Shown: piece by piece, positions 20,601 to 23,984 of the stretch
How positions within the stretch are numbered: position 1 is the first letter of the stretch
Layout: the number at the start of each line of letters is the position of its first letter
DNA from: Phialocephala subalpina
Lineage: Eukaryota > Ascomycota > Leotiomycetes > Helotiales > Mollisiaceae
Length of the DNA: 23,984 nucleotides
Assembly: GCA_900073065.1 (NCBI GenBank)
Contig: FJOG01000046.1
Span: 226,964-250,947, forward strand
Direction of reading: 5' to 3'
Made by a program: the position numbers and the translations under genes
The notes under the pieces: generated by a model
Database searches by the model: none
The model's input: the letters and a program-made list of their open reading frames with translations, nothing else
Told to the model about the DNA's origin: nothing

Positions 20601-20944
20601 ATTGCCCGACGAAAGCTCTTCCATCTGCGCCACCTTCCCTGAGCCTTGACCATATTCAGTCGCGTAAGTAGAGTTTTTGCAAGTTCACTGGCTGTTCCAG
20701 TAAGTCGCAATAGGATCACTTCATCCTGGGTAGGTCGATTATCTTGATTACTCCGATAGCTAGACTGCTCGAGTTTTGTTTGTAACATGAGCAAATCATT
20801 CGTCACGATTTCAAGGTCCCGATTTTCGTCCGATCACCCATCTCCTGAATGATAGATCTGATTGCCCTTAGAAATCACCTTGGCACCGAAGTCGACAATT
20901 TGGACGATTGTTCCAGCAAGGCTCAAGGCTGAGAGGGGATCCAT
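17610..20944 (-). pseudogene. NACHT NLR-like (STAND) protein gene with early nonsense codon
   Basis: Fungal NLR-like P-loop protein, a family linked to non-self recognition and regulated cell death. Exons: 20944-20505, 20372-18787 and 18718-17610. Introns are 132 nt (gtatgt...ctgac...tgcag; an alternative acceptor 18 nt upstream also keeps frame) and 68 nt (gtaaaa...gctaac...cctag). The join would give about 1,044 residues. In order: an N-terminal helical domain starting MDPLSALSLAGTIVQIVDFG and including DLEIVTNDLLMLQ, typical of fungal NLR-like proteins; Walker A GKAASGKST (about 307-315); Walker B LCLFVDGLDEFDG (about 447-459); the post-NACHT helical region, with VVQYLHLTVREFLEKAEVW restored across intron 2; and a C-terminal tail with FLMHGADPSAF, reminiscent of one ankyrin-like unit. 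Codon 37 (20836-20834) is TGA between HSGDG and SDENRDLE, where relatives have one ordinary residue. No splice I tried removes it. A transposon sits 77 bp upstream of the ATG. Confidence 0.8.
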
Positions 20945-21021
20945 AAGAGAGAATTTGACGTGTAAGAGGACTGAGTTTTGCTATCGAACAATCTTTGGTC
21001 TCCAGTGCAGGTGGAGGCATA

Positions 21022-21070
21022 ACCGAGATCCCGTGTCAAATCCCATCCCTGTCAAAATCCCACCTAAAAT
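21022..21070 (+). repeat. left terminal inverted repeat of the pogo-type element
   Basis: Starts ACCGAGATCC and ends cccacctaaaat. Pairs with 23158-23206. Differs from the right end at gtcaaaa (attaaaa on the right) and cccacct (cccgcct on the right). Confidence 0.85.
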
Positions 21071-21105
21071 TTTCTCAAAATCTACCCTACTATAACCACT
21101 TAATC

Positions 21106-22440
21106 ATAGCTAGAGCAGACAAATCAGCAGCTGTAAACGCCGCAATAGAGGCGATTCGAAGAGGAGAGTTTACAGATTATTCCAAAGTAGCGGAACACTT
21201 TAAATGCGATCGCATATCGATATCCAAGAGGATGCGCGGCCTTATTAAGACCCGCCGAGAGGCCTAATTAGTCTACTACTAGGCCTTCACAAACGCCCAA
21301 GAAGAGGTTCTAATCGGTTATATTAATAAGTTTACCGATCGAGGAATACCTCCTATAAGTCAGATTATTAAGAACTTAGCTAAAAAGATCAAAGGAAAGA
21401 GCGTTAAAAAGAATTAAACGGCCGATTTCTATAAGAGATATAAACTTAAATTAAAAAGTGCGTATTTACGTAATATTAACAATTTACGCATATATATAAA
21501 GTATACTCTTATATTTATCTTGTTTTTTATATTAGTATTACTTTTAATTTTGCGTATTTTCCTTATTTTATTAATATTTAACTAATATATCTAAAATATA
21601 CTAATTTATTTAAATCATCGAAAAATATTATATCACGGCCGATAATATATAGAACTTCGATAAGAAAGACTTTCTTATAAGTATAGCGCGTTCGATGAAA
21701 AGGATTATAACGTTAAAAGTATATAAATTTAATAAAGTTACTAAAAATAAGTAAAACGGTAATTAAGAGTTTATATTTTTATTAGTATATATTTTAGTAA
21801 TTAATCGAGTAATACCTTTACTCCTTATTTACCGCGGCGCGAACGGCGAATTATAAGATACTTAGGTAAAGGACGTAAATCTAAGAGATAACGTTTTCTT
21901 TACTAATTCTGAAAATAGGTAAAGTAATAAGAGGTTTAGTTTAAGCTAATTGCAGAAAGTATTCGAACGGTTTACTAAGTTAAAGAGCCCGCGAACTAAG
22001 AGACTCCTTTTAATAAATAGATATTTTTCGCATGTAAATATAATATTTATTAATTAGGCAAACTAATATAAGATTATTATAATGATTTTACCTCCTTATA
22101 TAATATATCGGCTTTAACCTCTAAATATGAACTATTTTTAACCTTTATTTACGGCTTATTCTATAGAGTTAAATAATTTTATATTAAAAAGTGAAAATTT
22201 AATTTTAATATTTAAGCGTTTTTTTTATTTTCTCTTTAAAATTACATAGGAAAAGTTTTTTACGGAGTCAAACATTTAATATATATTCGTTAAACTTGGA
22301 ATTTGGCCTATAAATAATTCAAGAGTTATTACGCAAATAACTCGGCCTCTCAAAAAAAATTAAATATCCTTTAGATTACTTTAAAGCCCGAAGATTACTA
22401 TGAATATTCGTCGTTTGCGAAGAGAATATAATGTTAACCT
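21106..22440 (+). pseudogene. pogo/DDE_1 transposase relic
   Basis: Transposase with an N-terminal psq/CENP-B-type helix-turn-helix: AIEAIRRGEFTDYSKVAEHF then CDRISISKRMRGL. The frame continues past stops as AQEEVLIGYINKFTDRGIPP and, one frame over, NFDKKDFLISIARSMKRI, LQKVFERFTK, a degenerate SHV segment and LPPYIIYRL, the order of a DDE_1 domain. The likely start codon is now ATA (21106-21108, before GCT AGA GCA). Stops TAA and TAG (21265 onward) sit where CAA/CAG would fit, and TAA replaces a tryptophan codon in KN-stop-TADF. The first catalytic Asp is kept (21659-21661). The second, in the segment before SHV, is now Asn (22016-22018). At least one frame change lies between N- and C-terminal parts. 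The exact end is not visible. Confidence 0.8.
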
Positions 22441-23157
22441 TTCGGAGAAAATCTCGATAAATTATTTAATATTTTTAAATGGAAAATAATAAGAGTATTT
22501 ATAATAAAAATAAAGAATTTTAACTTTAGAAAAGTTATTATTTTGGAATATCAAAAGAGGCAAAAAGGAAAAAAGTTTAATTTAGTAAGCAAAGAATCAT
22601 AAGAACTCGAAATTTGGTCTCCGGTAAAAGTAAATAAAACTAGGGAATATTAAAGCGTATTAAATAAGAAAGTAATAAAAGAAAAAATTATAAAAGCTAA
22701 AAGAAAAGTTATAAAAAAAGCTAATAAAGCCAAAAAATAATAAGAAAATAAAGAGAAAGCTATTCGATAAACTATAAAGTAATTGCAAAAGAATTTAAGA
22801 AATATTATTCCAAAAATATTAAAATAAATTATCGTCAAATCGAAAATAACATTTAATACGATTAAAGTACTTATTTTAAAAGCTCTAAAAATTAAAATAG
22901 TATTTAATAATCCTCGGAAAAAGTAGCGCTAAAATAATAATAGCTTAGTTATTATTTTTAAAGTATTAATACTTGATTTAGAAATTATAAGTTTAAATTC
23001 ATAAAGGTATACTATTCGATTACTAAAACGATTTAAGTATAAGAAATAAGTTTGCGTATCTTTAGATAAATAGATAATAATACTCTGTTTTGAATTTTAA
23101 GCTAAAATATAGTGTAGTTAATTCATAATTAAAATTCGAAGTCATGAGGTGCTTTCC

Positions 23158-23206
23158 ATTTTAGGCGGGATTTTAATAGGGATGGGATTTGACACGGGAT
23201 CTCGGT
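23158..23206 (-). repeat. right terminal inverted repeat of the pogo-type element
   Basis: Inverse of 21022-21070, ending ...GATCTCGGT at 23206, followed by the duplicated TA. Confidence 0.85.
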
Positions 23207-23676
23207 TAACACCTTAGAGGCTGAATTAAGAATGCTCTTAGCGGGAGGAGAATTTACAATGCGACAAAGGGATGAGAAGAGATATGGATAGAGCCGAGTT
23301 TACGTCGACGTGGCTGGGAAATTGACAGAGTGCCTTGCTTAGCGCCCCAGGAGGCTGAGCTGGGAACTTTTCTGGGATCAGCCAATGATGGTCAGCCACA
23401 TGTGACAGACTTGCAAGCGTTTGAATTCAGCCCTAGCTCAGCCTCAACCAATATTAGACGATAGTTCAGATAGACCAGACTAACCTCAATATACAATATT
23501 AATCAATGTAAATATCCAAATTCAAGTCTTTCTTCTTCGCTTGCAAGACTACTTGATTCGGATTACACAAAATCAAGTCCTGTTTCTATTATCACGTGAC
23601 ACCTAGAACTGCCTGCCTCTTTCCTCTAAGTGTGACAGAATTCGCTTACTACTCTAACCGGGAACACCAGAACCTC
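23207..23676. other. displaced upstream region of the NACHT gene (inferred)
   Basis: Normal composition, no gene recognised. Because the transposon inserted at TA beside 21020, this is the DNA that lay directly upstream of the NACHT gene before insertion. A CACGTG site (tatcacgtgaca, about 23593-23604) and two cttgcaagcg-type segments in opposite orientation (about 23410 and 23539) are the only small structures noted. Confidence 0.5.
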
Positions 23677-23712
23677 CCCAAAAGTCAACCCAAAAGTTAA
23701 CCCAAAAGTTAA
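23677..23712 (+). repeat. 12-bp unit, three tandem copies
   Basis: Units cccaaaagtcaa, cccaaaagttaa and cccaaaagttaa at 23677, 23689 and 23701. Unit 1 differs by CA versus TA, a RIP-type change. The array sits exactly at the edge of the terminal AT block. Confidence 0.8.
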
Positions 23713-23984
23713 TATTTTTAGAATAATATAAAATATTTATTTATTAATGAAATTCTTTAAATTTAAATATTTGAACTTTTTATTATTTTGTTTATATATT
23801 TTATTAAATAAATTATTTATTTATATTTATTTAATTTTCTTTATTACAAAAATAAAAATATACTTTTTATTTAATACAAATTATATATAATATAAAGGAA
23901 TTTATATTAGAAATTTCAAGAAATTTTATTAAAATATTAATTTTTATTATAATTTTAAAGTTATTAAATTTTAATAAGGATTTG
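23713..23984. repeat. AT-rich RIP-degraded block (continues beyond window)
   Basis: Near-pure A/T to the window end, same character as the other blocks; no frame or element identified. Confidence 0.75.

Larger units (their letters stand above)
21022..23206 (+). mobile_element. pogo-type (Tc1/mariner superfamily) DNA transposon, RIP-inactivated
   Basis: A 2,185-bp element with TIRs of about 49 bp and TA on both sides (21020-21021 and 23207-23208). The left TIR begins ACCGAGATCCCGTGTCAAAT. The right TIR (23158-23206) is its inverse with three differences, all TG/TA, CA/TA or A/G types expected from RIP. The interior is strongly AT-shifted and carries the remains of one transposase gene. The complete ends and target duplication show a single clean insertion followed by mutation in place. 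Confidence 0.88.

Noticed and set aside
22650..22838. 62-codon Phe/Ile-rich frame on the minus strand
   Set aside because: Product of AT-rich RIP DNA inside the transposon; apparent membrane character is only base composition.
1..23984. CRISPR array, tRNA or rRNA genes
   Set aside because: No regularly spaced repeats with unique spacers, and no tRNA arm consensus or rRNA sequence recognised. The 4742-5138 array has diverged units with variable spacing.

Overview
The window is nuclear DNA of a filamentous ascomycete (Pezizomycotina). Its genes have 46-132 nt introns with GT...AG ends and CTRAY-like branch sites. The families include a Zn(II)2Cys6 regulator, a DAL5-type MFS permease and a NACHT/NLR-like protein. 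GC-balanced gene islands alternate sharply with extremely AT-rich blocks, the signature of repeat-induced point mutation (RIP).

Layout. Positions 1-2080 are AT-rich, RIP-degraded repeat DNA with duplicated, less damaged remnants. Positions 2125-11341 form a gene island: the 3' part of a short-chain dehydrogenase (relic), an MFS permease (minus, four exons), a D-serine dehydratase/D-threonine aldolase-family PLP enzyme (plus), a Zn2Cys6 transcription factor (minus) and a HAD/haloacid-dehalogenase-like hydrolase (plus). A 160-bp TIR element (MITE) lies between the regulator and the HAD gene. Positions 11342-13975 are an intergenic and AT-rich block with a second copy of a repeat seen near position 1341. 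Positions 14356-16645 hold a membrane protein gene and, convergent to it, a predicted LRAT/NlpC-P60-like membrane protein. A short AT block follows at about 16911-17450. Positions 17610-20944 hold a NACHT NLR-like gene with a nonsense codon at codon 37. A 2,185-bp pogo-type transposon with intact TIRs but a RIP-destroyed transposase (21022-23206) sits 77 bp upstream of its ATG. The right end re-enters AT-rich DNA.

Main proposal. The permease, PLP enzyme, regulator and HAD gene look like a small catabolic or detoxification cluster for a D- or beta-hydroxy-amino acid-like substrate. The intergenic regions upstream of permease/PLP enzyme and of HAD share a 17-bp element, best form CCGCGCACCTCATTCGG (CCG-N11-CGG). 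I count eight copies in the same orientation: five between permease and PLP enzyme, three upstream of HAD. I did not see it elsewhere. CCG/CGG triplets are what Zn2Cys6 proteins bind, so the cluster's own regulator is the obvious candidate. This link is inference; the repeated element itself is directly visible.
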